This document shows, piece by piece, positions 33,501 to 42,508 of a DNA stretch of 64,000 bases (within the stretch, counting starts at the first letter, position 1; each line of letters starts with the position of its first letter). The notes beneath the pieces were generated by a model, which was not told where the DNA came from, did not search any database, and saw only the letters and a list, made by a program, of their open reading frames with translations. A program made the position numbers and the translations under genes. Location of the stretch: positions 62,001-126,000 of the forward strand of contig JACQFQ010000032.1 of assembly GCA_016199985.1 (NCBI GenBank), written 5' to 3'. Origin of the DNA: Verrucomicrobiota bacterium. Its GTDB lineage: Bacteria > Verrucomicrobiota > Verrucomicrobiia > Limisphaerales > UBA11320.

Positions 33501-36500
33501 GATCAGTGGAACGTTTTGTGGACCGTCATCTTCAACGACGCCCGGCCGAGGGAGATGTTTCTGCGTCGGCTTCGCACCCTGATGGACGAGTTCCTGCAGC
33601 CGCCCGGAACGTCCGGCGCCGTGGGCTACTACGAGCAACGGGCGCGGTTCTGGGCGGCCCCGATCGCGAAGCTTCCGGATGTCGCCGATGTCGGCGAGGT
33701 TCTTCAGTGGTTTCCGTCGCGTCGCGACGACCTGTACAAGGTGTATAACGTCGCGGGCGACGGCGACGCGCAAACGGCCGTTGTGCCGTTCGCTCAGCCG
33801 GGCTCGGCGAACCTCGCCTTTGGAGATGTTGATTTCAATCCAACCTCCGAGTCGCAGGATGAGGAGTTCATCCAGCTCGTGAATCCGAACAGCTTCGCGA
33901 TGGACGTGAGCGGCTGGGTTCTCGAAGGCGGAGTCTCCATCACGCTGCGGCCGGGAACGGTGATCGCCTCCGGGGACTCGCTGTACCTGTCCCCCAATGT
34001 CGTGGCCTTCCGCTCGCGGAAGAGGGGTCCGGGCGGGAACGAAGGCCTCTTCGTCCAGGGGAACTATTCGGGGCGGCTGTCGGCGCGAGGCGAGGATCTG
34101 CGGCTTCTGGATCGTCATGGCCGGCTCGTCGCCAGCCTTCGCACTCCTTCCCAGCCTTCGCTCGCCCAGCTTCATCTTCGCGTGACCGAGATCATGTTTC
34201 ATCCCGCGCCCCCGCCTCCGGGAAGCGCGTTTGTCCGGGAGGATTTCGAGTATATCGCGCTGACCTACGCCGGGCCCGTGTCCTTGAGCCTCGCCGGCCT
34301 GCGTTTCACACAGGGCATTGAGTTCGATTTCAACAACGCCAACCCGTCAATCCTGTCCGCGGCCGCGCCGCCGGGCGCTGGCGTCGGAATGATCCTGGTT
34401 CGTAACCGCGCGGCGTTCGAGTCGCGCTACGGAACAGGGCTTCCCGTGGCGGGCGAGTTCACGGGCACGCTCTCCGACCATGGGGAAACGCTGCGTCTTG
34501 AGGACTCCCAGGGGGAGGTGGTCTTCGATTTTGCGTATGACGGACAGTGGTTTCCCTTGGCCGACGGCGCCGGCCTCGCGCTGACGGCGGACCCGGCCGC
34601 GCCCGCGACGGCCACTCCGGGCCAACGCGAATACTGGACAACCACGGCCAGCGAGACGCATCGGCCCGGAACGCCCAACGAAGCCCCGGATGTTCCGACG
34701 CCGGCGGTTTACGTGAACGAGCTGCTTGCCAACTCCGGGGCGAACGGCGTCGATAAGGTGGAGCTCTACGCTCCGCAAGGCGCGGACATCGGCGGCTGGT
34801 ATCTCACGGATGATCTGCAGAACCCCAAGAAGTACCGGTTCCCCGACGGCGTCCTCATTGCGCCGGGCGGCTTTCTGGTTGTGGATGAATCGGAGTTCAA
34901 CAAAGGAGCCAATCGGTTCGCGTTCAGCTCAGCGGGCGAATCGGTTTACGTGATCGCGGCCGCCGCGGATGGCTCCATATTGCCGTGGGCCCACGGCTAC
35001 AGCTTTGGCCCTTCGGATCCGGACACAAGTTTTGGCGCGTTCATCACGAGCGAGGGCAAGGAGCACTTCGTCCTGCAAAAGGCGGTCAGCTTGGGCCAAG
35101 CCAATCCGGGGCCCGCGGTCGGCCCCTTGGTGATCTCCGAGATCCAATACCATCCTCCGGACTTGGCGGATGGAAGCGACAATGTCGCCGATGAGTTCGT
35201 GGAACTGACGAATCTGTCCGACGCGGCCGTGGCTTTGAGCGACGTCTCCTCGCCTCCTCAGCCCTGGCGAATACGAGGAGGGATTGATTTCATGTTCCCA
35301 TCCCAGGCGTCGCTCCCCGCGGGGGGACGCGTGGTTATCGTCTCGTTTGACCCGCAGGCGGACCCCGCCGCCCGCGATCGCTTTCGCGCGATCTACGCCG
35401 TGCCGGATGGTGTGCCGCTCCTGGGGCCGTATCGCGGCAAGCTCAACAACCACGGCGATTCGGTTGAGCTCGTCCGTCCTGCGCTCGCTTCCACCAACGG
35501 ATCCCTGTATGTGACGGTCGATGCCGTGAACTATCGGGACGACGGCGCTTGGCCGACCTTGGCGGGGGGCACAGGCGCGTCCATTCAGCGTCGTGGCCTG
35601 ACCGACTACTTGTTTGGCGACGATCCCGCTCAGTGGAGCGCGGCCGCGCCGACCGCCGGCCGCGGCGCGGGCGGGGACGGCGCTCCGGTCATCGTCGCGT
35701 CGCCGACGGGAGACCAGCGCCCCGAAGGGGGATCGATCACGTTGTCCGTGGTCGCCGCCGGCGCGCCGACTCTCAGATATCAGTGGTTGTTCCGAGAACA
35801 GGTCCTTGTGGGCGAGACGAGCGCGGATCTGGTCCTCGCGGATCTCCAAGCCTATCATGCCGGCGACTATCGGGCGCTAGTCTTCAATGAGCTGGGCCTC
35901 GCCTCCAGCGCGTCGGCTCGATTGGAGATCTCGCTCACGCCGAGATTCCTCCTCCCGCCGCGGTCGACGGATTCGCCGGCGGGCTCCAATGTTCTCTTTC
36001 GCGCCGCGGCCATCGGAGTCGGCGGCGTGACGTATCAGTGGATGCGGGAGGGCCGCGTGATCAAGGGCGCGACCTCTTCGGAGTTGGCGATCGCGGGGGC
36101 GCAGGTTGGCGATTCGGGGAACTACTCGGTGGAAGCCCGCGACAGCGCGGGCAACGCGTTCTCCTCTCCGTCCGCGAGGCTCCGCGTCCTGATCAAGCCG
36201 ACGCTTGTGTCGACGCCGCAGAGCGTGACGGCCGTCCCGGGCGGCGTCGTGTCGTTCTCCGTGGCCGCGACCGGCCAGCCGCTGCCGCTCGTTTATCGGT
36301 GGCGACGAGGCACGACTCTCTTTCGAGTCATCACGAACAACAGCAACGTGGGCGTCCTGATCCTCACCAATGTGCAAGCCTCCGACGCGGGCAAGTATTC
36401 CGTGTCGGTCACGAACATCGCGGGCAGTTCCGCGACCAGCGCCGACGCCGTGCTGACGCTTGCGGCCGACTTCGACCAGGACGGGCTTCCTGATTCCTGG

Positions 36501-37124
36501 GAAGCCTTCTACGGGTTCAACACAAACGCGGTGAACGAGGCGTCGATCGATTCGGACCAGGATGGCATGAGCAATCGGGACGAGTTTGTGGCGGGCACCG
36601 ACCCCAACGATGTTCATAGCGTGCTCAGGCTGCAAGGCCAGGCGCTTGGCTCGACGGCCACCCTTCTCAGGTTCACGGCGATGTCCAATCACACTTACAG
36701 CCTGCTGCTCCGGGAGGACCTTGTCGGCTCGGGGGCGTTCACGATCTCCAACCTCACCGCCGCCGTCACAAACCGATCGGTGGAGATCCTGGATCCGTAT
36801 CCCATTGGCCATCGACGCTATTACTCCGTGGTCACGCCGCTGCAGCCGGACACGCGCGCCGGTGGTCCGACGGTGTTGTCCCGCTTGCGGGATGTCGTGG
36901 CGTCGTCCGGACAGCCCACCCGGCTTACCATTGTGGCCGCCGGCCGAGGCGCGCTCCGATACGAGTGGTATCACAACGATCAGTTCGTCCCCTGGGCCAC
37001 TGAAGCCTCCGTGTCGTGGAATTCAGTTCAGCTGAGCAACGCGGGGCGCTATCGCGTCCGGGTTTTCGACTCGCTCGGGTTTCGCGAGATGGAGGCGACG
37101 CTCACCGTCGTCCTCGAACCTTGA
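30549..37124 (+). CDS. Giant secreted CotH-kinase/lamin-tail/LamG/Ig protein
   Basis: This 2191-residue exported protein has a signal peptide of about 20 residues. Approximate modules are: lamin-tail domain (25-135), LamG-like concanavalin domain (218-430), a jelly-roll-like segment (460-560), CotH-kinase-like region (727-1065, with FIRQRGG, LNRHGSD and FPWDKDWTFGI), and a second lamin-tail (1085-1190). Then come lamin-tail-like modules near 1207, 1387 and 1526, three Ig-like domains (about 1712-1970), a thrombospondin type-3/EF-like Ca2+ motif (DFDQDGLPDSWEAF, SDQDGMSNRDEF, about 1974-2030) and a final Ig-like domain. CotH kinases phosphorylate spore-coat proteins in Bacillus; here the target is unknown. 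It is probably surface-attached. Confidence 0.9.
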   Translation: MSRIYLAAFVLLLGSVLARPAEPLLLSEFMANNTKTLKDEDGAFSDWIEIQNASATAVNVGGWHLTDSASHLMKWTFPSTNIGPGEFLLVFASAKNRSAPGAPLHTNFKLDANNPGSYLALVKPDGVTVATEFVPQYPPQLPDISYGFGVDVRVTSLVSTGSVARIWVPKNADLGSTWIARDFDDSLWQSGPAGVGYDTGAVDLAEDGYASQALGAQPLVYYRFSDAPGGSARNLGILDSSDGQFSGTAQPTDPGPRPPLFAGFEPDNLALRPGASGSLRIPFQPAFNRGTGPFTVELWFLTTNNAARGDLFSYKGPGGDFGVQLSSASARKLTVFHNANLGSGGVVFTNQWQHLVVTRDETNGIRGYLNGVRFLSAVDNASMNHGNDLLFGSSHSGDPAAPAFAFNGAIDEAAFYDRALATNEIVGHFKSGQAPLPLRFGPSIGTDVRAAMQGVNATVYLRFPFTATNVAGIDRLKLRARYDDGFVAFLNGVEVGSANAPETLDWNSQALRRHPDALALQLVEFDLNSARDLLVEGANVLAIQGLNVDAANVDFLIQPELEATDVGGVSSEPRYFLKPTPGGLNGRGTADLGPIISAATHSPDRPSKTNDLVITARVAPAGNPLASVTLRYRVMFLATNSVAMLDDGLHGDGKAGDGVFGAVIPFSVYTNSQMVRWFITAADTGGRASRWPLFEDPTGSPQYLGTVVTNPGLTNIIPLWEWYTTDEAGSRSRNGARGSLCFGGRFYDNVFIRQRGGATTTDSQKFDFNDGDEFALNNSYTGIREANLNRHGSDSTFVRPALAFETYRRAGLPACLTEHVLMRLNGKADRVGLYVEQVDKRFLNRNGLDPEGALYKMVQRGSLDPVFSDSTDGVEKKTRRGESNADLQSLVDGIRLSRTAAQRAQYLFDNVNMPDLMNYLSVRCITMDADDVRKNFYLYRDTNGTGEWSIFPWDKDWTFGIEGDGAPFLHHPFFGDQFHAKSNADQWNVLWTVIFNDARPREMFLRRLRTLMDEFLQPPGTSGAVGYYEQRARFWAAPIAKLPDVADVGEVLQWFPSRRDDLYKVYNVAGDGDAQTAVVPFAQPGSANLAFGDVDFNPTSESQDEEFIQLVNPNSFAMDVSGWVLEGGVSITLRPGTVIASGDSLYLSPNVVAFRSRKRGPGGNEGLFVQGNYSGRLSARGEDLRLLDRHGRLVASLRTPSQPSLAQLHLRVTEIMFHPAPPPPGSAFVREDFEYIALTYAGPVSLSLAGLRFTQGIEFDFNNANPSILSAAAPPGAGVGMILVRNRAAFESRYGTGLPVAGEFTGTLSDHGETLRLEDSQGEVVFDFAYDGQWFPLADGAGLALTADPAAPATATPGQREYWTTTASETHRPGTPNEAPDVPTPAVYVNELLANSGANGVDKVELYAPQGADIGGWYLTDDLQNPKKYRFPDGVLIAPGGFLVVDESEFNKGANRFAFSSAGESVYVIAAAADGSILPWAHGYSFGPSDPDTSFGAFITSEGKEHFVLQKAVSLGQANPGPAVGPLVISEIQYHPPDLADGSDNVADEFVELTNLSDAAVALSDVSSPPQPWRIRGGIDFMFPSQASLPAGGRVVIVSFDPQADPAARDRFRAIYAVPDGVPLLGPYRGKLNNHGDSVELVRPALASTNGSLYVTVDAVNYRDDGAWPTLAGGTGASIQRRGLTDYLFGDDPAQWSAAAPTAGRGAGGDGAPVIVASPTGDQRPEGGSITLSVVAAGAPTLRYQWLFREQVLVGETSADLVLADLQAYHAGDYRALVFNELGLASSASARLEISLTPRFLLPPRSTDSPAGSNVLFRAAAIGVGGVTYQWMREGRVIKGATSSELAIAGAQVGDSGNYSVEARDSAGNAFSSPSARLRVLIKPTLVSTPQSVTAVPGGVVSFSVAATGQPLPLVYRWRRGTTLFRVITNNSNVGVLILTNVQASDAGKYSVSVTNIAGSSATSADAVLTLAADFDQDGLPDSWEAFYGFNTNAVNEASIDSDQDGMSNRDEFVAGTDPNDVHSVLRLQGQALGSTATLLRFTAMSNHTYSLLLREDLVGSGAFTISNLTAAVTNRSVEILDPYPIGHRRYYSVVTPLQPDTRAGGPTVLSRLRDVVASSGQPTRLTIVAAGRGALRYEWYHNDQFVPWATEASVSWNSVQLSNAGRYRVRVFDSLGFREMEATLTVVLEP

Positions 37125-37278
37125 TCCTGTCGACCGTTCCCGCCGGCGATCATGTTCCTCCGCGCTCCACCGGACGCGCTCTCTTCGCGCACATCGGCCA
37201 AGGCGGCGCAAGGATCATCGATGTCGCTCTGGCGACCGCGCTCGACGTGCCGGAAAGGGCTTGAGTTCGCCGAGCGGC

Positions 37279-38253
37279 TCAGTTGCCGTAGACGAGCACC
37301 TTGAAGGTCGCGCCGGATCCCACGCCGAGGTAGATCCGATGGGTCTTCGCGTCCAGGGCCATGGTCTTGGCCCCTCGCTCGGTGTTCAATGTTTGAACGA
37401 CATGGAAGGAGTTTGGTGAATCCTCATGAGCGATCGTCACCGTGCCCGAGCCGTTGGAGCTGAACGCAAACTGGGCTTTCGCATCGAACGCCGTCGCGTC
37501 CACCCCCGATTCAATGGGGACGGTTGCGATGACTTTTCCATTGGTCGCGTCGATCATCGCCATGAGCTTGTTGTGGCATCCAATGAACAGGCGCTTGTGC
37601 TCGAGATCGATCGCCATGCCCGTGGCCTCGGCGCCCGGCGCGATGGGCCAAGTCTGGACGACCTTGTGGCTGCGAACGTCAATGACAGCGATCGCGTTTT
37701 TGTCCTCAAGGTTGCAGTAGACACGGCCCGCCCGCGAGTCGGCCACCGCGAACTCCGGTTTTCCCGACAGGGGAATCGTGGTCACCACCTTGTCCGTCTT
37801 CGCGTCGAAGACCGTGGCGCTCTCGCCCCGCCCGTTGAAGGTGTAGACCTCGCGCCGACCGGGCTCGTACAGAATCGCGTCGGGATTGGCGCCGGTCTCG
37901 ACCTTGGACAGGGTCTTGAGCGTTTCGAGATCGAAGACGCTCGCCTTGGACTCCCTTCCGTTGCTGGTGAACCCACGCTTGAGATCGGGAGCGATCGCGA
38001 TGCCGTGAACCCCCGGCGTGTCGCTCACCTCGCCGACGATGGCGTCCTTGTCCATGTCAATGACGACCACCTTGGCGTTGTGCGACACGTAAAGCCGCCG
38101 GGCGGCCGCGTCGGCCGCGAGGTAATCGAACCCGCCATCGCCGCCGATGGGGATCGTTTTCAGGGAATGATACTCCGCCCCGCCGGCCGCGAGGCATCCG
38201 AGCGCGGCGATTGAGGAAGCAAGTTGGATGGACAGTTTCGCGAAGGTTTTCAT
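37279..38253 (-). CDS. YncE-like secreted beta-propeller protein
   Basis: This 324-residue protein has a signal peptide (hydrophobic run ending near AGG) and about seven repeated strands of the type ARRLYVSHNAKVVVIDMDKDAIV, as in YncE/NHL-like propellers. The repeat signature (YVS/VID ... T) recurs roughly every 42 residues. No catalytic residue is obvious. Such propellers are periplasmic binding proteins of unclear function. The start is the ATG at 38253. It is convergent with the giant CotH-type gene. Confidence 0.88.
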   Translation of the reverse strand: MKTFAKLSIQLASSIAALGCLAAGGAEYHSLKTIPIGGDGGFDYLAADAAARRLYVSHNAKVVVIDMDKDAIVGEVSDTPGVHGIAIAPDLKRGFTSNGRESKASVFDLETLKTLSKVETGANPDAILYEPGRREVYTFNGRGESATVFDAKTDKVVTTIPLSGKPEFAVADSRAGRVYCNLEDKNAIAVIDVRSHKVVQTWPIAPGAEATGMAIDLEHKRLFIGCHNKLMAMIDATNGKVIATVPIESGVDATAFDAKAQFAFSSNGSGTVTIAHEDSPNSFHVVQTLNTERGAKTMALDAKTHRIYLGVGSGATFKVLVYGN

Positions 38254-38764
38254 AAGGGATGGGCAGTTGAATTCCGGATGGCGTCGACGGGATGAAGAGC
38301 CAGCGTTAGACAGAACATCCCCTTGCTACATGGCCTGCCCGATCCACGTCAAGGCTCGCGCGGCGCAGTCCTGCCGTGGTCTTTTTGCGCAAGGCCAGGA
38401 GGTTGCGCCCTTCGCCTTGATCCCGGGTGGACTTTGGATAAAGCCTGCGTAGGCTTTGTCCATGCTCTCTTCGATCATGGATCCACGCGACTTGTTGAAT
38501 ATCGGCGACGCTGCCGCGACAACGGCCGCGCTGGCGCGAGAGGCTGGCGCTGGGCCGAAGGCGAAGCGTTCCGCTCTCTTCAATGGTTTCATCGAGGTCT
38601 GCGACCCTGTTCGAGGCCTGCTGCTCGCGTCGCTCATCGGCGACGCGCTGGGCGGTCCGATCGGCGGCTCCAAGAGTTTTGGTTCTTCAGACCCGGCGTG
38701 ACATGGACCTGGACATGGGCATGGATGGCTTCTCTGGAGCCCCTGGAGGGGAGGATTCGCCCGC
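38254..38764. other. Gene-poor stretch with one doubtful small frame
   Basis: The 511 bp before the acyltransferase contain no secure gene. One plus-strand frame, 38462-38701 (79 residues, starts MLSSIMDPRDLLNIG), has a codon pattern like its neighbours but no recognisable motif. I give it little weight. Both flanking genes point away, so promoters for each are expected here. Confidence 0.25.
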
Positions 38765-39604
38765 ATGATTCCGGCGGATTCCTCCACAGGCCGCAAGACA
38801 TCGACGACTTCTCTTCTCGATCCACGGCTGAGCGTTTGGCGTCCTCCAGACAGCTCCCTCCGCGATGTGATCAAGCATCCGATGCCGGGGCTTCCTCCGG
38901 AACGATGGATCGGATTTTGGGTGCGAAGCTTCACATGCGTCGCGCGGAGTCGTGTGATTGAGGTTCGCGGCTTGGAGCACATCCGCGCCGCTCAGGATCC
39001 CTTCATCCTGACCCCCAATCACAGCCAACGCCTCGAGGCCATGACCCTGCCGGCGCTCCTCGCCTTCATCCGGGACGGGAAGGTGGTTCACTTTTTTGCG
39101 GATTGGCTCGTGATGCTTTATCCGATCATTGGACGAGTGGTTCGGATGCATGGTCCGATCGTTGTCGGGCGAAAATCGGCCAAGATTGCCTGGCTCAATC
39201 GATTCAGGTCCCGTTTCGTCGGCGCGCTCCCGCCGTTCGAGCAGGCTGCGAACCTTCTTCACGCGGGGGAATCGGTCGCGATCTTTCCTGAAGGCACGAT
39301 GAATCGGGACCCGAAGCGTTTGTTGCGGGGCTACTCGGGCGCCGCCCAGCTTTCGCTTAAGGAGCAAGCCGCCGTGGTGCCCGCGGGAATCCGTTTTCCT
39401 CGACGGAAGGGCGAGGGGGCGATCGGGGATTGGGACCCTTGGGTTTTGGAATTTGGGCCCGCGATGCGTCCGCCGTCTCTGAAAGGCGAGCAACCCGAGA
39501 TTCGCGAGATTCGTGATTGGCACGCGCAAATCATGCAGGCAATCTCATCGCTGTCCGGCAAGCAATGGACCCCTGAGAACCAGAGGACAAGATATGTCGC
39601 TTAA
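38765..39604 (+). CDS. PlsC-like 1-acyl-glycerophosphate acyltransferase
   Basis: This 279-residue membrane-associated acyltransferase transfers an acyl chain to a lysophosphatidate or related acceptor. It carries a PlsC motif variant of HX4D (NHSQRLE instead of the usual NHxSxxD), the block FPEGTMN (PEGTxN) and a C-terminal P-loop-like stretch. The asparagine-histidine motif with E in place of D is unusual for the family and needs care. The gene overlaps the next one by 11 bp (39594-39604), which implies a linked two-step acylation. Ornithine-lipid-type (OlsA/OlsB) and N-acyl-amino-acid systems also pair PlsC with a GNAT enzyme. Confidence 0.75.
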   Translation: MIPADSSTGRKTSTTSLLDPRLSVWRPPDSSLRDVIKHPMPGLPPERWIGFWVRSFTCVARSRVIEVRGLEHIRAAQDPFILTPNHSQRLEAMTLPALLAFIRDGKVVHFFADWLVMLYPIIGRVVRMHGPIVVGRKSAKIAWLNRFRSRFVGALPPFEQAANLLHAGESVAIFPEGTMNRDPKRLLRGYSGAAQLSLKEQAAVVPAGIRFPRRKGEGAIGDWDPWVLEFGPAMRPPSLKGEQPEIREIRDWHAQIMQAISSLSGKQWTPENQRTRYVA

Positions 39605-40283
39605 AGATCGAGTGAGTGTGTTCCGAGTCGAGGACGAGGCTGGCCGCGAGCAAGCCCTCGCCGTGATGCGCGCCATCTATCGCGACGAGAAGAACTGGGT
39701 CCACGCCGACGAGAAGCTTGTGGCGGAGACCGATATCACGAGCGCCGACGTCTCGTGGTTTGTCGTTCGCGTCGACTCCCTCCCCGTCGCTGTCCTTCGC
39801 GTTCTCTACGACCTTCCGATCGACTTATACCGGGCCTACGGATTCAAGATGACGCGCGCCGACTTCGACCTGGAGGCGTTTCTGCGCGACAACCGGATCG
39901 CCGAGATCGGCCGATTCGCCGTTCTGCCGGAGTACAGGCGTTACATCATCGTCGTCGGCGCCATCATGCGGGCCGCCGTCAAGGAGACCGTGGAGCGCGA
40001 CTTCACGCACTATATCACCGATGTTTTCGAGGGAGAGGCCAACAGCCCCTACGATTTTCACCGCCGCGTGATGGGCTTTCAGACCGTCGCGACGCACGAC
40101 ACCGGCGAGCTCAACTGCCCCTGTCGTCGTATCACGATGCTTCTCGACATTCGGGAGGCCTATCAACGCATGCGGAAAGAGGCCGGTTGGATCTTCCGAT
40201 TCCTCACTGAGGACTGGACCGATCACCATCATCGTTGCGCCCGTGGCGAGTCCCATGGGGAGTTGACGAAGGCTGGAAGCTAG
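39594..40283 (+). CDS. GNAT-fold acyltransferase (FeeM/OlsB-like, putative)
   Basis: This 229-residue cytoplasmic protein looks like the Acetyltransf_5/GNAT group that includes FeeM (N-acyl amino acid synthase), OlsB and autoinducer-synthase-like enzymes. The strongest signal is EIGRFAVLPEYRR followed by a helix (VGAIMRAAVKE), the usual acyl-CoA/acyl-ACP binding turn. The start ATG at 39594 has an AGAGG ribosome-binding site seven bases upstream and lies inside the 3' end of the PlsC-like gene. Together they could make an acylated amino acid lipid. The chain source and acceptor cannot be told. Confidence 0.65.
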   Translation: MSLKDRVSVFRVEDEAGREQALAVMRAIYRDEKNWVHADEKLVAETDITSADVSWFVVRVDSLPVAVLRVLYDLPIDLYRAYGFKMTRADFDLEAFLRDNRIAEIGRFAVLPEYRRYIIVVGAIMRAAVKETVERDFTHYITDVFEGEANSPYDFHRRVMGFQTVATHDTGELNCPCRRITMLLDIREAYQRMRKEAGWIFRFLTEDWTDHHHRCARGESHGELTKAGS

Positions 40284-40362
40284 CGGGTCCGGCCAGGCGT
40301 CTTGAGCCCGCCGTTGCTCGAGGCCTTTCTTCCGCGTTCTTTTCCGGTCCCCGCTTGCCAGA

Positions 40363-41724
40363 ATGATCTTGAGGGTGAAGGTTGCTTCCATGCGAGTCCT
40401 CTGCCTCCTCGTATGCCTGCTGGTCGCGCGTTGGGCCCTGCGGCCCGCGGCCGCCTTCGCGGCGGAGGCTCGACTGCGGACTCTGGGCGGCGAGCAGGTC
40501 GATGGCGTCATCCGATGGGAATCCAACGGAGTTGTCGTCATTGATCCCAAACTGAGCCGCATCCGCCACGTTCCCTTCTCAACGATTCTGCGCTTCGAGT
40601 CCGAGCCATCCGAGGATCCCTCGACGACAACCCCGCCGGCCACGTCCGAACCCGAGATGATGAACGAGCTGCCGTTTCCCTGGGAGAGCGGCGTGATTGG
40701 CGCTCCCGGGGAGCTTGGCCGCGCGTCTTGGCGCGATGGCGTGTTCCGCATCGAAACCCAGGACGCCCAGCTCGGCGGCGTGAAGGAATCGGGACGGCTC
40801 ATATTCGAGCCGATCCGCGGGGATCGTGAAATCCTCGTCCGGATGAATCCGCTCCGCTCGACGCAGGACGAGGCGCGATCCGGAATCTGCTTCCGGTCCT
40901 CGGTGGACGCCGCGTCGCCGGGCGTGTTCTGGGGGAGCACGGGATCTCGGGAGGATGTGTTTGAATGGCGATCCGCTTCGGGCGCCCTGATGGTGAAGAG
41001 CGCGTTCGATCCGATCCCCGGCCACCGATGGTTCAAGCTGAAGCGCCAGGGGGACACGTTCTCGGCGTTCCGCTCCCGCGATGGCCTGCGATGGCTGCTG
41101 GCGTGTCGCACGAACGTTCCGCTTTCTCGCGATGCCCTGGTGGGGCTGGTCGCGGCGACCCCGTCCACCTCGCGTCCCATGGTGTCGACGTTCGAGCACG
41201 CGCGCCACGCTCAGCGGATGCGCGGCGCCTATGGCGTTCGAGTCGAGTTGGTGAGCGGCTCGACCCTGGAGTGCGCCGAGTTGGAGTATGACGGGGAAGC
41301 CTTGCGGTTCTTCGGTCTGGAGGCGAGGCCGAGAGTTCCGCTCGATCAGGTTTCGAGGATTGTTTTTCAGCCCATCCCCAGCCGCTCGGAGAGGCGCCTG
41401 CAGATTGGCCAACCCGGGGCGATGCTCACCACGGGCGACTTTGTCGAGGGGACGCCTCGAACCCTGCTCGAGGGGCTCCTCACTCTCGATTCAGTGCTGT
41501 TTGGGAGAACCCGCGTGGATGTGGTGAACGAGGTCGTGGCGATCGTGTTCCGGCCCATGCGCGTCGCTGACACGCGGTATCGCGTGGGGCTTCGCGACGG
41601 ATCCATGTTCCTTTCGCGAACCGTCGCGCTGGAGGGCCACTCGCTCAAGCTGAGCGAGTCCGCTCTCGGCGACTGCCTCGTTCCGCTCGCCGAACTCGTC
41701 AGCGTCGAGCGGAGCGCCGAGTGA
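40363..41724 (+). CDS. Secreted protein of unknown function
   Basis: This 453-residue protein has an N-terminal hydrophobic signal sequence (MRVLCLLVCLLVARW; start 40363 or, more typical, 40390), then short repeats of the form RLRTLGGEQVDGVI ... VVIDPKLSRIRHV. A central domain (residues about 100-290, EPIRGDREILVRMN ... VFWGSTGSR ... FEWRSASGALMVKS) resembles concanavalin-like (DUF1349-type) beta-sandwiches. The C-terminal part repeats VELVSGSTLECAELEYDGEALRFFGL-type strands. No catalytic motif is obvious. The last 26 bp overlap the convergent ribD-like gene. Confidence 0.7.
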   Translation: MILRVKVASMRVLCLLVCLLVARWALRPAAAFAAEARLRTLGGEQVDGVIRWESNGVVVIDPKLSRIRHVPFSTILRFESEPSEDPSTTTPPATSEPEMMNELPFPWESGVIGAPGELGRASWRDGVFRIETQDAQLGGVKESGRLIFEPIRGDREILVRMNPLRSTQDEARSGICFRSSVDAASPGVFWGSTGSREDVFEWRSASGALMVKSAFDPIPGHRWFKLKRQGDTFSAFRSRDGLRWLLACRTNVPLSRDALVGLVAATPSTSRPMVSTFEHARHAQRMRGAYGVRVELVSGSTLECAELEYDGEALRFFGLEARPRVPLDQVSRIVFQPIPSRSERRLQIGQPGAMLTTGDFVEGTPRTLLEGLLTLDSVLFGRTRVDVVNEVVAIVFRPMRVADTRYRVGLRDGSMFLSRTVALEGHSLKLSESALGDCLVPLAELVSVERSAE

Positions 41725-42505
41725 CGCCGCCTTTGGCGGATCGCGCCAACGCCCTTGATTCGCGGACGAATCGCAGGAATAGCTCCTTGCCTCGCTGACG
41801 AACGGAGGACAATCGAAACCGGCGCGCCTCGGCAAGCGAACCAAACCCGACTCCCTCGGCGAGAGTCGGCGACGTCCTGCCCCCGAAGATCCAGGGACAC
41901 CAGGTGACATGGATCTCGTCCACGAGGTCCGCGGCAAACAACGCCTGGTTGAGCTCAGCGCCTCCCTCGCAGTGCAGCCGTCGCACTTTCCACGCGTCCG
42001 CGAGCCACCGGATGGCCGCAGGCAGATCAACATCCCGCGCCCCAAATCGCGCGACGGCGGCGCCCCGTCTCTCAGCGGCGGCGACGGCGCGCGGGTGGGC
42101 TTGGCGGGTCGTGAGGATGATGAGCGCGCCTCCCGGCTCCGAGAAAACCCGCAGAGCGGGGGAGAGCTTCGCCCCGCGGCTGACGACCACACGAAGGTTT
42201 TCGGGGGACAATCCATTTCGCCGGCGCAGGGCCCGGAAGTGGTTCGCGCCCGCCGCCAAATCGGCGTTTTCCGACCGAACAGTCCCCGCGCCGGTCATCA
42301 CCGCGTCCGCTTGGGCACGGAGTTCGTAGAGATGTCGACGATCGTGCGGGCTGCCGAAGGAGCTGATCGAACGAGTCGCGGTGGCGGTTTTGCCATCCGC
42401 GGTCATCGCCATGTTGAGGCTGATCCAGGGCCGCGCGGAGCGGCCGCTTCCCATCGTCCTTCGTCGCTGAACGCGCTTCCGCGCCGCTGCCTTGCGAACG
42501 CTCAT
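41699..42505 (-). CDS. RibD C-terminal (pyrimidine) reductase-like protein
   Basis: This 268-residue protein corresponds to the RibD C-terminal reductase domain: SLNMAMTADGKTAT, DAVMTGAGTVRSENADL, LRVVVSRG, LHCEGGAELNQALFAADLVDEIHVTW. It would use NADPH to reduce the ribosylamino-uracil intermediate of riboflavin synthesis. No N-terminal deaminase domain is attached, so it is a stand-alone reductase, or a relative acting on another substrate. It is in an operon-like arrangement, 3 nt downstream of holB. The C-terminal 26 bp overlap the convergent neighbour. Confidence 0.85.
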   Translation of the reverse strand: MSVRKAAARKRVQRRRTMGSGRSARPWISLNMAMTADGKTATATRSISSFGSPHDRRHLYELRAQADAVMTGAGTVRSENADLAAGANHFRALRRRNGLSPENLRVVVSRGAKLSPALRVFSEPGGALIILTTRQAHPRAVAAAERRGAAVARFGARDVDLPAAIRWLADAWKVRRLHCEGGAELNQALFAADLVDEIHVTWCPWIFGGRTSPTLAEGVGFGSLAEARRFRLSSVRQRGKELFLRFVRESRALARSAKGGVTRRSARR

Positions 42506-42508
42506 GGA

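Noticed and set aside
31266-34202. A 978-codon minus-strand frame opposite the CotH-type gene
   Set aside because: It has no domains, and it opposes a gene with clear lamin-tail, LamG and CotH-like modules.
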